DNA of 44,746 nucleotides from Bacillota bacterium (GTDB taxonomy: Bacteria > Bacillota > Clostridia > Tissierellales > Peptoniphilaceae): assembly GCA_023393815.1 (NCBI GenBank), contig JAEXBU010000018.1, forward strand, positions 1 through 44,746. The letters are read 5' to 3'. Each line of letters opens with the position of its first letter. Positions within the stretch are counted from its first letter, which is position 1. The notes under the pieces are model-generated. The model was not told where the DNA came from. It was given only the letters and a program-made list of their open reading frames with translations, and ran no database searches. Shown here piece by piece: positions 24,075-33,600 of the stretch. The translations under genes and the position numbers were made by a program.

Positions 24075-24992
24075 ATGTATTCGGGACATCTGACCGACAT
24101 TGCGGGCATCGCCGTCGGGCACAAGGAAGATGTAGAAGCCGGCACAGGGGTTACGGTGATCGTGCCGCCTACGGGAACGACCGCCGGTGTGGACGTAAGA
24201 GGCGGCGCTCCGGGAACGCGGGAGTGCGTCCTGTTGAATCCTACCTATGCCGTGGATCAGGTGCAGGCCGTCGTTTTAAGCGGTGGAAGTGCCTTCGGCC
24301 TGGACAGCGCCACCGGCGTTATGGAAGGCTTACGAGAAGATGGTATCGGCTTTCCCGTAGGCGTGGGCGTGGTGCCCATTGTTCCCGCCGCCGTCTTATT
24401 CGACTTAGCCTACAAGCGCAGCGATGTGTGGCCGGATAAGGCCATGGGGCGGGCCGCGTACGAAGCCGCCGACGAAAAAGAGCGCCGTCAAGGTGCTATA
24501 GGAGCCGGATGCGGTGCCACGGTGGCGAAGACCATGGGCGTAGACTGCGCGAAAAAGTCAGGAATAGGGAGCGCGTCGATTACCGTCGGCGGCGTCACCT
24601 TTGCGGCTCTGGTCGCGGTCAATGCTTTCGGGCATATTTCGGATCCCGAAACCGGCGAGGTACTTGCCGCCCCGGAGGCGGATGGAAAGGTTCTTTCCGT
24701 AGAAGAGGCGCTTTTGCAAGGCGCCGTGGACTTCGAGACGGGGAAGCACCAAAACACCACCATTGGCGTGGTGGCCACCGACGGCATCTTTACCAAAACC
24801 CAACTCTGTAAGCTGGCATCGGTAGCCCACAACGGCTACGCGAAATCCATCACGCCGGTGCACACGGATTTGGATGGAGATACGATTTTTTCCCTGGCTA
24901 CCAATCGCGTGGAATGTTCTATGCAGCTGGCCGAATATTACTTGCCGAAAGTCATGGCTCGAGCCGTGGCCAACAGCCTTTACAGTCTTTAG
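24075..24992 (+). CDS. P1-family peptidase (S58, DmpA-like aminopeptidase)
   Basis: A 305-residue self-processing N-terminal nucleophile-type hydrolase of the DmpA/BapA group, which removes N-terminal residues or cleaves beta-amino peptides. The start ITDIAGIAVGHKEDVEAGTG matches the family. Further motifs are VVLSGGSAFGLDSATGVM, GAIGAGCGATVAK, and HQNTTIGVVATDGIFTK, where autocleavage normally occurs before the nucleophile in the NTT region, then DGDTIFSLAT. A Thr seems to occupy the nucleophile place. ATG 24075 follows GGGGGAG; an in-frame ATG at 24057 is also possible. No clear functional tie to its neighbours. Confidence 0.85.
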   Translation: MYSGHLTDIAGIAVGHKEDVEAGTGVTVIVPPTGTTAGVDVRGGAPGTRECVLLNPTYAVDQVQAVVLSGGSAFGLDSATGVMEGLREDGIGFPVGVGVVPIVPAAVLFDLAYKRSDVWPDKAMGRAAYEAADEKERRQGAIGAGCGATVAKTMGVDCAKKSGIGSASITVGGVTFAALVAVNAFGHISDPETGEVLAAPEADGKVLSVEEALLQGAVDFETGKHQNTTIGVVATDGIFTKTQLCKLASVAHNGYAKSITPVHTDLDGDTIFSLATNRVECSMQLAEYYLPKVMARAVANSLYSL

Positions 24993-25038
24993 TTAAACAA
25001 ATGACCGTCATCCTTTTGGAGCCGGATCGGAGGTTTTC

Positions 25039-25800
25039 ATGAAAAACAAGTCGAAAAAACCCATTCTCACCACCCGTGAGATCGTCATTATCGGCATCTT
25101 AGGTGCCATTACCGTAGTCTTGGGCATGACGCCCTTGGGCTTTGTGCCCATTGGACCCTTAAACGCAACCACCATGCACATTCCCGTCCTGATCGCCGCC
25201 TTTATCGAAGGGCCGGTGGTGGGCGGTTTCGTCGGGTTGATTTTCGGACTCAGTTCCCTTTTTAACGCCATTGCCCGCCCGACGCCGATTTCTTTTGTCT
25301 TTTACAATCCCCTCATCTCCATCGTACCGCGGATTCTTTTAGGCGTGATCTCCGCGTATATTTACCGCATTTTCAAAAACGTGGATAAAAAGGGTCTCAA
25401 GGCCTTGGGACTAATCGCGTGGATTGGCGTTATCGGTTTTTTGGCCGCAGGTCTCATTAAAAACATTGTCGCATCGACATACGGCGGCGGTTTCTTCTTA
25501 AACGGCGGATTTTTGTTGCTTTCCGTCGGTCTTTTGGTCTGGATCGTGCGGTCTGAGAGCGAAAGCGGCGCGGTGGTTCTTTCGGCTTTCATCTCGACGA
25601 TTCTGCATTCGGTCATGGTGATGGGCGGCATTTATATTTTCTTTGCCGAGGCCTTTGTCCGCGCCATGGGGGCGCCGGAGGCGTTGGTGAACACGGTTAT
25701 TTTCGGTACGATTATTTCATCGGGCGTGCCCGAGGGCATCCTCGCGGGCATCGTCTCGACCGGCGTCGTCACGGCGTGGGCGGCGAGCAAAAAAAGATAG
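25039..25800 (+). CDS. ECF transporter S component, probably pantothenate-specific (PanT-like)
   Basis: A 253-residue membrane protein with about six to seven segments. The N-terminal TREIVIIGILGAITVVLGMTP contains the small-residue helix used by ECF S components to bind the energy-coupling subunit. S components capture vitamins and share the EcfA-EcfT module encoded elsewhere. It stands 17 bases before coaX, the first step of CoA synthesis, so pantothenate is the likely substrate. Thiamine is another option given the thi genes nearby, but no TPP riboswitch precedes it. A CGGAGG site precedes ATG 25039. Confidence 0.75.
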   Translation: MKNKSKKPILTTREIVIIGILGAITVVLGMTPLGFVPIGPLNATTMHIPVLIAAFIEGPVVGGFVGLIFGLSSLFNAIARPTPISFVFYNPLISIVPRILLGVISAYIYRIFKNVDKKGLKALGLIAWIGVIGFLAAGLIKNIVASTYGGGFFLNGGFLLLSVGLLVWIVRSESESGAVVLSAFISTILHSVMVMGGIYIFFAEAFVRAMGAPEALVNTVIFGTIISSGVPEGILAGIVSTGVVTAWAASKKR

Positions 25801-25816
25801 AATAGAGTGGTTCATT

Positions 25817-26590
25817 ATGTTATTAGTAATCGATGTGGGAAATACGAATATCGTCTTCGGGGTGTATAAGGGAAAAGAGCTTATTCACGATTGGCGCATT
25901 TCGTCGGACAATGACAAGACCAGCGACGAATTCGGTATGTTGGTGACGGAAATGTTAAACAACGTGCAGCTGAAGCCCGTGAATATTGAAGCGGTGATCA
26001 TGTCTTCCGTGGTGCCCAACATTATGCACACCATGCAAAATATGATCGTTAAATACTTTCATCAGTACCCGTTGGTCGTCGGAGCCGGCATCAAGACGGG
26101 CATTAACATTCGCTACGACAATCCCAAGGAAGTGGGGGCCGATCGCATCGTCAACGCCGTGGCCTCCGTGGAAAAATACGGCGGTCCCTGCATCATCATC
26201 GATTTAGGCACGGCCATTACCTTTTGTGTCGTAGACGACAAGAAAAATTATCTGGGCGGTTTGATCTTACCGGGCATTTCCATTTCCGCCGACGCGTTGG
26301 TCTCTCGTACATCGAAGCTGCCGAAGATAGAGATTATTAAGCCGGAAAAAGTCATCGGAAAAAACACGGTGAGCAGTATGCAAAATGGCCTGTATTACGG
26401 CTTTTCCAGTATGATCGACGGCATTGTCATGCACATTTGTAAAGAGCTCGGCAGGGCCGCCGAAGACATCAAGATTATTGCCACCGGCGGCTTTTCTTCT
26501 CTCTTAGTAACGGACAGCCGATACGACATCCTCATTGATCGGGATCTGACCCTGGATGGACTCCGCATCCTTTATGAGATGAACAACTGA
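25817..26590 (+). CDS. coaX: Type III pantothenate kinase
   Basis: A 257-residue enzyme of the ASKHA fold that phosphorylates pantothenate, the first step of CoA synthesis. Motifs are the N-terminal LLVIDVGNTNIVFGVY (phosphate loop), SSVVPNI, the substrate motif GADRIVNAVA, and IIDLGTAITF with GGLILPGIS. The type III enzyme is not feedback-inhibited by CoA and needs a monovalent cation. Length is normal. Its stop overlaps dus by one base (TGATG). Confidence 0.96.
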   Translation: MLLVIDVGNTNIVFGVYKGKELIHDWRISSDNDKTSDEFGMLVTEMLNNVQLKPVNIEAVIMSSVVPNIMHTMQNMIVKYFHQYPLVVGAGIKTGINIRYDNPKEVGADRIVNAVASVEKYGGPCIIIDLGTAITFCVVDDKKNYLGGLILPGISISADALVSRTSKLPKIEIIKPEKVIGKNTVSSMQNGLYYGFSSMIDGIVMHICKELGRAAEDIKIIATGGFSSLLVTDSRYDILIDRDLTLDGLRILYEMNN

Positions 26591-27534
26591 TGGCCTTTAC
26601 CTTAGCTCTTGCGCCCATGGTCGGCTATACGGATCGAAGTTTTCGCCGCATCGCGACAGCCTACGGCATGGACTACTCCACTACGGAAATGGTAAGCGCC
26701 AAAGCCCTTTATTACAAAGATAAAAAGACCCGTCGTCTGATGGCCGTGGGAGAAGACGAAGCGCCGGTGAGTTTGCAGCTCTTCGGCGACGATGCCGCGA
26801 TTTTTCGCGCGGTTATCGAAGAGCTGGGCGACGTTTTGTCGATCTTTCGCTCCGTGGACGTGAACATGGGGTGTCCCGCGCCGAAGATCGTAAAGACCGG
26901 TGCGGGAAGCGCTCTGTTGAAGACGCCGGAAAAGGCGGAGGCAATTTTAAAGGCCTGCGTACAGGCCTCGCCGATTCCGGTCACCGTAAAAATTCGAAAA
27001 GGCTTCGAGGAAGGCGGCGAAGAAGGCATGACCGTCGCCAAAATCGCCGAAGCCTGCGGCGTGTCCGAGATTACCGTTCACGGAAGAAGTAGAGAAGCTT
27101 ACTACAGCGGAAAAGCGGATTGGGACTTTATTCGTCGCGTGGCCTCTGGCGTATCGATCCCCGTCATCGGAAACGGCGACATTTTAAAGGCAGAGGACGT
27201 GTTGAAGTACAAAGACAGCGGCATCGCCGGCGTCGCCATAGGCCGCGGTGCCATAGGCCATCCCTTTCTTTTCCGGGAGATAAAAGGGGCTCTTTCGGGA
27301 AAAGAAGTGCCCCCTGCCGATCGCGAGGAGATTCTTTCCGTGGCGAAAAAGCATTTGGCCATGAGTGTGCAGGAAAAGGGCGAGCATTTGGGCGTCATCG
27401 AAATGCGTAAGCACTTTATTGGCTATTTAAAGGGATTCGAGCGGGCGAAAATGCACCGAAACGAAATTTTAACCTTTACGAAGGAAGAAGAAATTCGTCG
27501 CTACCTGGATCAATTGTCGGAGAAGGGGCAGTGA
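26590..27534 (+). CDS. dus: tRNA-dihydrouridine synthase (DusB-like)
   Basis: A 314-residue FMN TIM-barrel enzyme that reduces uridines in the tRNA D loop. Motifs are LALAPMVGYTDRSFR at the N-terminus, the catalytic Cys in VDVNMGCPAPKIVK, VTVKIRKGF, ITVHGRSREAYYSG, and the FMN phosphate region PVIGNGDI with GVAIGRGAIGHP. The C-terminal helical RNA-binding domain is present. It is translationally coupled to coaX. The coaX-dus-greA-lysS order is common in clostridia. Confidence 0.94.
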   Translation: MAFTLALAPMVGYTDRSFRRIATAYGMDYSTTEMVSAKALYYKDKKTRRLMAVGEDEAPVSLQLFGDDAAIFRAVIEELGDVLSIFRSVDVNMGCPAPKIVKTGAGSALLKTPEKAEAILKACVQASPIPVTVKIRKGFEEGGEEGMTVAKIAEACGVSEITVHGRSREAYYSGKADWDFIRRVASGVSIPVIGNGDILKAEDVLKYKDSGIAGVAIGRGAIGHPFLFREIKGALSGKEVPPADREEILSVAKKHLAMSVQEKGEHLGVIEMRKHFIGYLKGFERAKMHRNEILTFTKEEEIRRYLDQLSEKGQ

Positions 27535-27563
27535 TTGACAGCCTTGTCCATTCTTTATATAAT
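27535..27563 (+). promoter_or_regulatory. Consensus promoter of greA-lysS
   Basis: A perfect TTGACA (27535-27540) and a perfect TATAAT (27558-27563) are 17 bases apart, directly after the dus stop codon. This is the best sigma-A promoter in the window. Confidence 0.85.
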
Positions 27564-27581
27564 AGAGTGAATTGATTACAT

Positions 27582-27605
27582 GGACCCGGCGTCGGGTCCT
27601 TTCTT
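27582..27605 (+). terminator. Leader terminator/attenuator before greA
   Basis: A stem GGACCCG-GCGT-CGGGTCC followed by TTTCTT lies about 12 bases after the predicted transcription start and before the greA ribosome binding site. The U tract is interrupted by a C, so it may be leaky. Confidence 0.6.
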
Positions 27606-27647
27606 CATAATCGAAGACAAAGACGAGAAATGAGTAGGAGTGATACG

Positions 27648-28127
27648 ATGGTAGATAATGAAGTTTTAATTACGGAAGAAGGCTTGGAAAAGATCGAAAG
27701 TGAGATCGAATACTTAAAAACCGTACGGCGAAAAGAAGTGGCCGAACGGATTAAAGTGGCGTTGGGTTACGGGGACCTGTCGGAAAACTCGGAATACGAC
27801 GAGGCGAAAAACGAACAGGCGCAAGTGGAAGAGCGCATCGCTAAGTTGGAATACATGGCGCGAAATGCCAAAGTGGTTAAGGGCAACGACTTAAACGACC
27901 ACATCGTCAATGTAGGATCTTCCGTTACCGTGCGGGACGAAGATAGCGGAGAAGAAGACACCTACCACATCGTCGGCAGTGCCGAAGCGGATCCCTTGGA
28001 AGGGAAAATCTCCAACGAAAGCCCCATTGGTGCCGGACTTATGGGAATGGGCGTCGGCGAAATTGCGGACATCGACGTTCCCCAAGGCAAAGTGCGGCTT
28101 AAAATTTTAAAGATTTCCATCGGTTAA
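27648..28127 (+). CDS. greA: Transcription elongation factor GreA
   Basis: A 159-residue protein of standard length. The N-terminal coiled coil (residues 5-75) includes TEEGLEKIESEIEYLK and the tip GYGDLSENSEYDEAKNEQ, whose acidic residues enter the RNA polymerase secondary channel to stimulate cleavage of backtracked RNA. The C-terminal FKBP-like domain ends PIGAGLMGMGVGEIADI. ATG 27648 is used, with GTAGGAG upstream, over an in-frame ATG at 27630. It is co-transcribed with lysS, which begins 13 bases later. Confidence 0.95.
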   Translation: MVDNEVLITEEGLEKIESEIEYLKTVRRKEVAERIKVALGYGDLSENSEYDEAKNEQAQVEERIAKLEYMARNAKVVKGNDLNDHIVNVGSSVTVRDEDSGEEDTYHIVGSAEADPLEGKISNESPIGAGLMGMGVGEIADIDVPQGKVRLKILKISIG

Positions 28128-28140
28128 GAGCAGGAGGTAG

Positions 28141-29643
28141 ATGATGGCGAAGGGCCAAAAGACCAGCGAAGTAAGAGAACAAAAGCTAAAAAAAGTCCAA
28201 AATTTAATCGACGAAGGCAACAGCCCGTACCTTGTAGAAAAATACGACGTCGATACGTATACAAAAGACATCGTCGAGAATTTCGACGCCATGGAAGGAA
28301 AGACCGTCTCCGTGGCCGGGCGCATCGTTTCGAAGCGTCGCCACGGAAAAATCGCCTTTTTAGACGTTCAGGACACCTATGGTCAAATTCAAATTTTTGC
28401 CAAGAAAAACATTTTGGAAGAGGCCTATGAGGTGGTCAAAGCCGCCGATGTAGGCGACTTTTTCGGCGTCAAGGGCACGGTAATTAAAACCGAAGCCGGT
28501 GCCATTAGCGTGGAGGCGCGAGAAGTGGCACTTCTTTCCAAGAGCGTTCAGGTTTTGCCGGAAAAATACCACGGCTTAAAGGATATGGATTTGCGTTACC
28601 GTCAACGGTACGTGGATTTAATCGTGAATCCCGAAGTGAAAGAGGTCTTCTTTAAGCGGTCCGCCATCATTAAAGCCATTCGATCCTTTTTAGACGACAA
28701 AGGGTTCTTGGAAGTGGAAACCCCGATCTTAGGAAATGTAGCTGGTGGTGCCAACGCCCGTCCCTTCTTAACCCATCACAACGCGCTGGACATTGACCTG
28801 CAAATGCGCATTGCCAACGAGCTCTTTTTGAAACGACTGATCGTCGGCGGCTTCGACAAGGTCTATGAAATGGGAAAAATGTTTCGGAATGAAGGCATGG
28901 ACACCCGCCACAATCCGGAATTTACCAATATCGAATTGTACCAAGCCTACGTGGATATGGACGAAATGATGGAAATTACCGAAAACATGTTTGCCTACGC
29001 GGCGGAAAAAGTGCTGGGCTCTCCCGTCATCGAATACCAAGGTACGACGATCGATCTAACCCCGCCGTGGAAACGGGTGCGCATGGAAGATGCCGTAAAA
29101 GAATACGCCGGAGTAGATTTTTCCGCCATCGATACGGACGAAGAAGCGTTAAAAGTAGCCAAGGAAAAAGGCTTGGACGTCCAACCCTTCTGGACGCGCG
29201 GTCACGTAATCAGCGAACTTTTTGAAGAATTCTGCGAAGATAAAATGGTGCAGCCCACCTTCGTCACCGGCCATCCGGTGGAAGTGAGCCCCTTAGCCAA
29301 GCGCGATCCCGAAGATCCCCGGGTGACGCGCCGGTTCGAAGCCTTTATCAACACATGGGAATTCGCCAATGCCTTCAGCGAATTAAACGACCCCATCGAT
29401 CAACGAGCTCGTTTCGAAGAGCAAGTGGCCGATCAGGAAAAAGGTGACGACGAAGCCCACCCCATGGACTACGACTTCATTAACGCCATCGAAGTGGGTC
29501 TGCCCCCGACGGGCGGTTTGGGCATCGGCGTGGATCGCATGATCATGCTGTTAACGGATCAATCCAGCATTCGCGACGTGCTGTTCTTCCCTACGATGAA
29601 ACCGTTGGGCGAAGGCGAAAGCGCATCTTGGGACGAAGAGTAA
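28141..29643 (+). CDS. lysS: Lysyl-tRNA synthetase, class II
   Basis: A 500-residue class II synthetase of normal length. An N-terminal OB-fold anticodon domain (about 55-165, with VSVAGRIVSKRRHGK) is followed by the catalytic core: motif 1 near FLEVETPIL, motif 2 MFRNEGMDTRHNPEFT, and motif 3 GGLGIGVDRMIMLLT. AGGAGG precedes two adjacent ATG codons (28141 and 28144); either may be used. No T-box leader precedes it, and it relies on the greA promoter. Confidence 0.97.
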   Translation: MMAKGQKTSEVREQKLKKVQNLIDEGNSPYLVEKYDVDTYTKDIVENFDAMEGKTVSVAGRIVSKRRHGKIAFLDVQDTYGQIQIFAKKNILEEAYEVVKAADVGDFFGVKGTVIKTEAGAISVEAREVALLSKSVQVLPEKYHGLKDMDLRYRQRYVDLIVNPEVKEVFFKRSAIIKAIRSFLDDKGFLEVETPILGNVAGGANARPFLTHHNALDIDLQMRIANELFLKRLIVGGFDKVYEMGKMFRNEGMDTRHNPEFTNIELYQAYVDMDEMMEITENMFAYAAEKVLGSPVIEYQGTTIDLTPPWKRVRMEDAVKEYAGVDFSAIDTDEEALKVAKEKGLDVQPFWTRGHVISELFEEFCEDKMVQPTFVTGHPVEVSPLAKRDPEDPRVTRRFEAFINTWEFANAFSELNDPIDQRARFEEQVADQEKGDDEAHPMDYDFINAIEVGLPPTGGLGIGVDRMIMLLTDQSSIRDVLFFPTMKPLGEGESASWDEE

Positions 29644-29648
29644 CGACA

Positions 29649-29677
29649 AGACCTTGCCTGTGCAGGGTCTTTTTTTA
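29649..29677 (+). terminator. Intrinsic terminator after lysS
   Basis: A stem AGACCTTGC/GCAGGGTCT with G-T pairs and a T7 tail. Confidence 0.75.
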
Positions 29678-29696
29678 AGAAAGGCGAGGCACTGCA

Positions 29697-30506
29697 TTGA
29701 ACGCGTCATGGAAATGGAAAGTGAGCTGCGTGCAAATCGACGGGAGAAAGGCGCGCATCGCTCCTTTCTCCTATATAGAACAGTGGATTCATCGGGCGAT
29801 GAAAGAAAATCCCGACGTGATCCTGTTGCCTGAAAAGTGGAACTGTTTCTCGTCTCCCGACACCCATTTTGAGCAGGCCGACGAAAATGGCGACAAAACC
29901 CGCACTCTCTTATCTCGCCTGGCGAAAACGTACGGGGTGAATATTGTCGGCGGAAGTATCGCCGAAGCGCGAAAAGGAAAGCTCTACAACACTTGCCACG
30001 TATTCGACCGCGTGGGAGAAGAGGCGTTGGTTTACGACAAAGTCCATCTGTATCAGTCGGGCATCGAACGGGACTACTATGCGGCGGGAGATCGGCTGGG
30101 TCTGGTGACCCTGGACGGGATTCCCTGCGGTGTGGCCATTTGCTACGATATGGACTTTCCCGAGTGGATTCGCTGTTATGCCCTTCAAGGGGTGGACATT
30201 ATGTTTGCATCCTTCGCCTGGCCCTCTAGGTGGCTGGGGCATATGGAACTGGTCCTTCGAAGCCGGGCCATTGAAAATCAGTGGTATGTGGCGGCGGCGG
30301 GGATCTGTAAGTCCGACCGCTCTGGTCATATGCGCAGCGGTGGAACGGCCCTCGTAACCCCCGGCGGCGATCTTCTGGCATCGGCGAAAAGTGAAGAGGG
30401 GGTGTATACCGCTATTTTCCAAAAATCCGTTTTGGATGCGGCCAGACAGTGGCAACATTTTTTAGACGATAGAAGAAGCGACCTCTACCGACGCTTCGGT
30501 TTGTAA
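29697..30506 (+). CDS. Nitrilase-family carbon-nitrogen hydrolase
   Basis: A 269-residue hydrolase with the Glu-Lys-Cys triad visible in LLPEKWNCF, YDKVHLYQSG, and VAICYDMDFPEWIR. It would hydrolyse a small amide; close relatives include omega-amidase (Nit2) and deaminated-glutathione amidase (Nit1). Such metabolite repair would fit a cell using glutathione, but the substrate cannot be told from sequence. The start appears to be TTG 29697 with an AAAGGCGAGG site; no in-frame ATG lies near the conserved N-terminus. It stands between two terminators and may be read through from lysS. Confidence 0.85.
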   Translation: MNASWKWKVSCVQIDGRKARIAPFSYIEQWIHRAMKENPDVILLPEKWNCFSSPDTHFEQADENGDKTRTLLSRLAKTYGVNIVGGSIAEARKGKLYNTCHVFDRVGEEALVYDKVHLYQSGIERDYYAAGDRLGLVTLDGIPCGVAICYDMDFPEWIRCYALQGVDIMFASFAWPSRWLGHMELVLRSRAIENQWYVAAAGICKSDRSGHMRSGGTALVTPGGDLLASAKSEEGVYTAIFQKSVLDAARQWQHFLDDRRSDLYRRFGL

Positions 30507-30518
30507 AAAGCCCTTCAA

Positions 30519-30544
30519 GAGCCCCTGCTTTAGGGGCTTTTTTC
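30519..30544 (+). terminator. Intrinsic terminator after the nitrilase gene
   Basis: A stem AGCCCC/GGGGCT followed by a T run. Confidence 0.85.
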
Positions 30545-30618
30545 ATGTTCAGGAGAGGAATATAGATATTTCCTATCTTTTTTATGCTATTTTCTATTGG
30601 ATTTTGCAAAAGTTTACT

Positions 30619-30627
30619 TGGTAGAAT
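30619..30627 (+). promoter_or_regulatory. Extended -10 promoter of the SLH protein gene
   Basis: TGGTAGAAT is an extended -10 about 40 bases before the start codon. TTGGAT lies 18-19 bases upstream as a possible -35. Confidence 0.5.
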
Positions 30628-30666
30628 GAACTGAAAGCATTTATTTTCAAGTGAACAGGAGGAAGA

Positions 30667-33600
30667 ATGAAAAAAATTGTCGCCCTAGTGCTCACAGTCT
30701 GTATGCTGTTGAGCTACGTTCCGATTGCCTTTGCACAGTCGGGAGATACGGAAAAACTCGAGTTTATCTTTTCGGACAGTTATAACGCCGAATTGGTTCA
30801 GGATAAAATGAAGGTCGTTTTTGTAAACACAAAGACGGACGAGGAAACGGTGATTGAAAATGCGGATCAGGCACAGCCCGGAAAAATTACCGTCGATCTG
30901 CAAGAAGGCGGAATGTATCGCATTGAGCTGAGAGAAACAAAGTATGAAATTACGAATAACGGGGGGATCTTTACCGTCTCTCGGTCGGGGGACGGAAAGG
31001 CGCAAGCACTGTTTAACAGCAACGGTTTTGATGCGACCCGGTTAACCGTCGATAAGTGGATCGATACGAAAGCAATGCCCGTACGGGACAATGAAAACAA
31101 AAAGATTGAAGGCGAATTGACCTTCGTATTGAAGGATGCCCTTATGCCCAATGTAAAGGGAAGAGAGTACACGACGGTGGATGGAAAATTACCGCCGATG
31201 CGCTTATTGGCTGATGCGGAGTACATTCTAAAATTAAAGCAAAACGACACTTATGAAATGAAGGACAGAATCCTCTCCGGTTTTATCGACGGCGAGGAGC
31301 CGATCGGTGAAGACGATCGTCCCATGGATACGCTCGTGGTAAATAAAAAGGGAACCACGCCGAAGGATCCGGAAGGGGAAACGGACAAACCGAATCCGCC
31401 GAAACCCGAACCCGATGAGGAAAAAACGATCGATGTGACGGTGTGGGATAATCACCAATCCACGGAAACCGACGGGTTGCTTTTTGACTTAATCTCCGAG
31501 GAAGGAACGAAGGAATACAAAGTTGAATATTCGAATTTACAGCTGAAGTTAAAAGAGGGAGTCGATTATACATTAAGATTAAAGTCGACAGAGAACCACA
31601 CCATGGAGGATGTAAAATGTCATGTGAAATACGACAACGGGTTCGGTCGGTATTTTCTCTTTAGTGAAGACAATCGCGTGATCACGAAAGTAACGGTAAA
31701 TAAAAAAGAAGAGGCGTCGCCGAAACGAAAAGGAACAAAAATTCTTTCCGTCAAATGTGACGGGGCCGACGTCGAGGAAGAACTGGATTTTACAATCGAG
31801 CACAATGGAGAAACGAGACCGTTGATGACGGATAATTCCGGTACATTAATGTTGCGCGGATTAATCCAGGGGGAATCGTACACGTTAAAGCTGACCAGTC
31901 AAGAGACCTATGAGATGGATCCGGTGTCATTTACCTTTGACGTTCCGGCTGGATTCGATAAAAAGACGGGCATTTTGGATGCCATTAAATCCGACGGGAG
32001 CTTGCTGGAATACCTGGAATTGAGAGAAAAGGGGACGTCGTCTTCTGAAAGTAGAGAATTTTCATTCGAAGTAAAATTAGGCAACGAGCAAGGGAAAAAG
32101 ATAGACAAAGACCTTCGCTTCCGGTTGCGAAGTGCCAATGAGGTTTCTCAAAACGTGAATTCCGAAGAGGGAAATGTGAAGTTGACCATGAAAGACGACA
32201 AGATATATTTATTGTCGATCATGGACAATGAAGACTATTCCTTATACGGCGTCTTTAAGTACGATCAAGACGGGACGCACGAAGAACGTTTCTTGCCGAA
32301 TCAAGACAAAGAAGTGGAAATTTCTTACACCAAAGAGGAACATCCGCGTTTTGTGGTCGTCGTGAAGAACAGAAAAGATCAGCCCGTTCAACCGGGGCAG
32401 TGTCCCAGTGATATTTGCCGTTTCTCAGACGAGACGGTGCATTTAAAAGAAGTGCCCATCGTCGTTACGGACGGCTATAAGACGAAGACGCCCGGGGAAG
32501 ATGTGCGGTTTGTCCTGTTTAATGCCTCCAGGCAAGAGTACGAAAAGGAAATTGTCGCTAAAAACGGCGTATTGCCCGCCTTGGATCTCTATAAATACGA
32601 CCGCTATATTTTGTTTACGAAAGACAAAAACTATACGATGTTCGAGGAATACATTCAAGCCAATGGGGAAGGCAAGTTGCCCTTTAATCACAAAAAGGAG
32701 CAATTTGTTCAAAATATTGTCTTGAATAAAAAAGACGGAGGGAAGGAAGAGCTCAACCGCACGAACGTCGTGCTACCCGTGAAGTATGAGGGAAAAAGTG
32801 TCAGCGACATAAATATTAAGTTTGTCAGTGAATACGAAACGGTCGTAGAACCTTGTGTCGACGGTATGGTTCGGGCAAACCTCCTCGAAGATATTCAATA
32901 TTCCGTGATTATCGACAGCAATGTTTACAGCATAGATACTTTGCCGTTGACGGTGAAGGATAAATCGGAATGGAATTTTCAAAAACACCCGTATGACCAT
33001 TCGTCTTGCGGAGGCGTAGGCGCTTTGCATCTCGTGAAAAAGGGCGAAGAAAATAAAAATAAGACCGAGATCGTGTGCTCAAAAGGAAATACGAAAGTTA
33101 CCGGCATGAATTTCAAAGATTATATGCTTCACACGGACAGAAGAGATACGTCCAAGATTGCCGAATTAAAGGATAAGGACGCGGATATTTTCATTATCCG
33201 ATTAATTAATCCCCATCGGTGTGAAGTAAGTAAAATCGCCCAAGGGAAATTTACCATCGAAAGAAAAATTAATCCCGGAAAAATAGTCGAAAAGGCGTAC
33301 CTTGTTTCGAAAGACGGGCAATTGAAAGAAATTGCGTTTACGCAAAAAGGAAATTTGGTTTACGTGGACGTAGATACTTTGTCTATTTACGATTTGGCAT
33401 TCGTCTACAAGAAAGGGACGACCCCCACGCCTGAAACCGAACCGCAACCTGTGCCGAATCCTTCGACTCCCGGGTCTTCTGTATCGGATAAGAAAGAAGG
33501 CTTTATTCTTCTGACGCCCATCGCCTCGTCGACGACAGAAAAGAAGGTGCCCGCACTTGCAATAAACGGCATTTACGTTCCCTACCGGGATCTGTCCGTG

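Noticed and set aside
28107..28325. T-box leader before lysS
   Set aside because: Only 13 bases separate greA and lysS; there is no room for a leader and no T-box motif.
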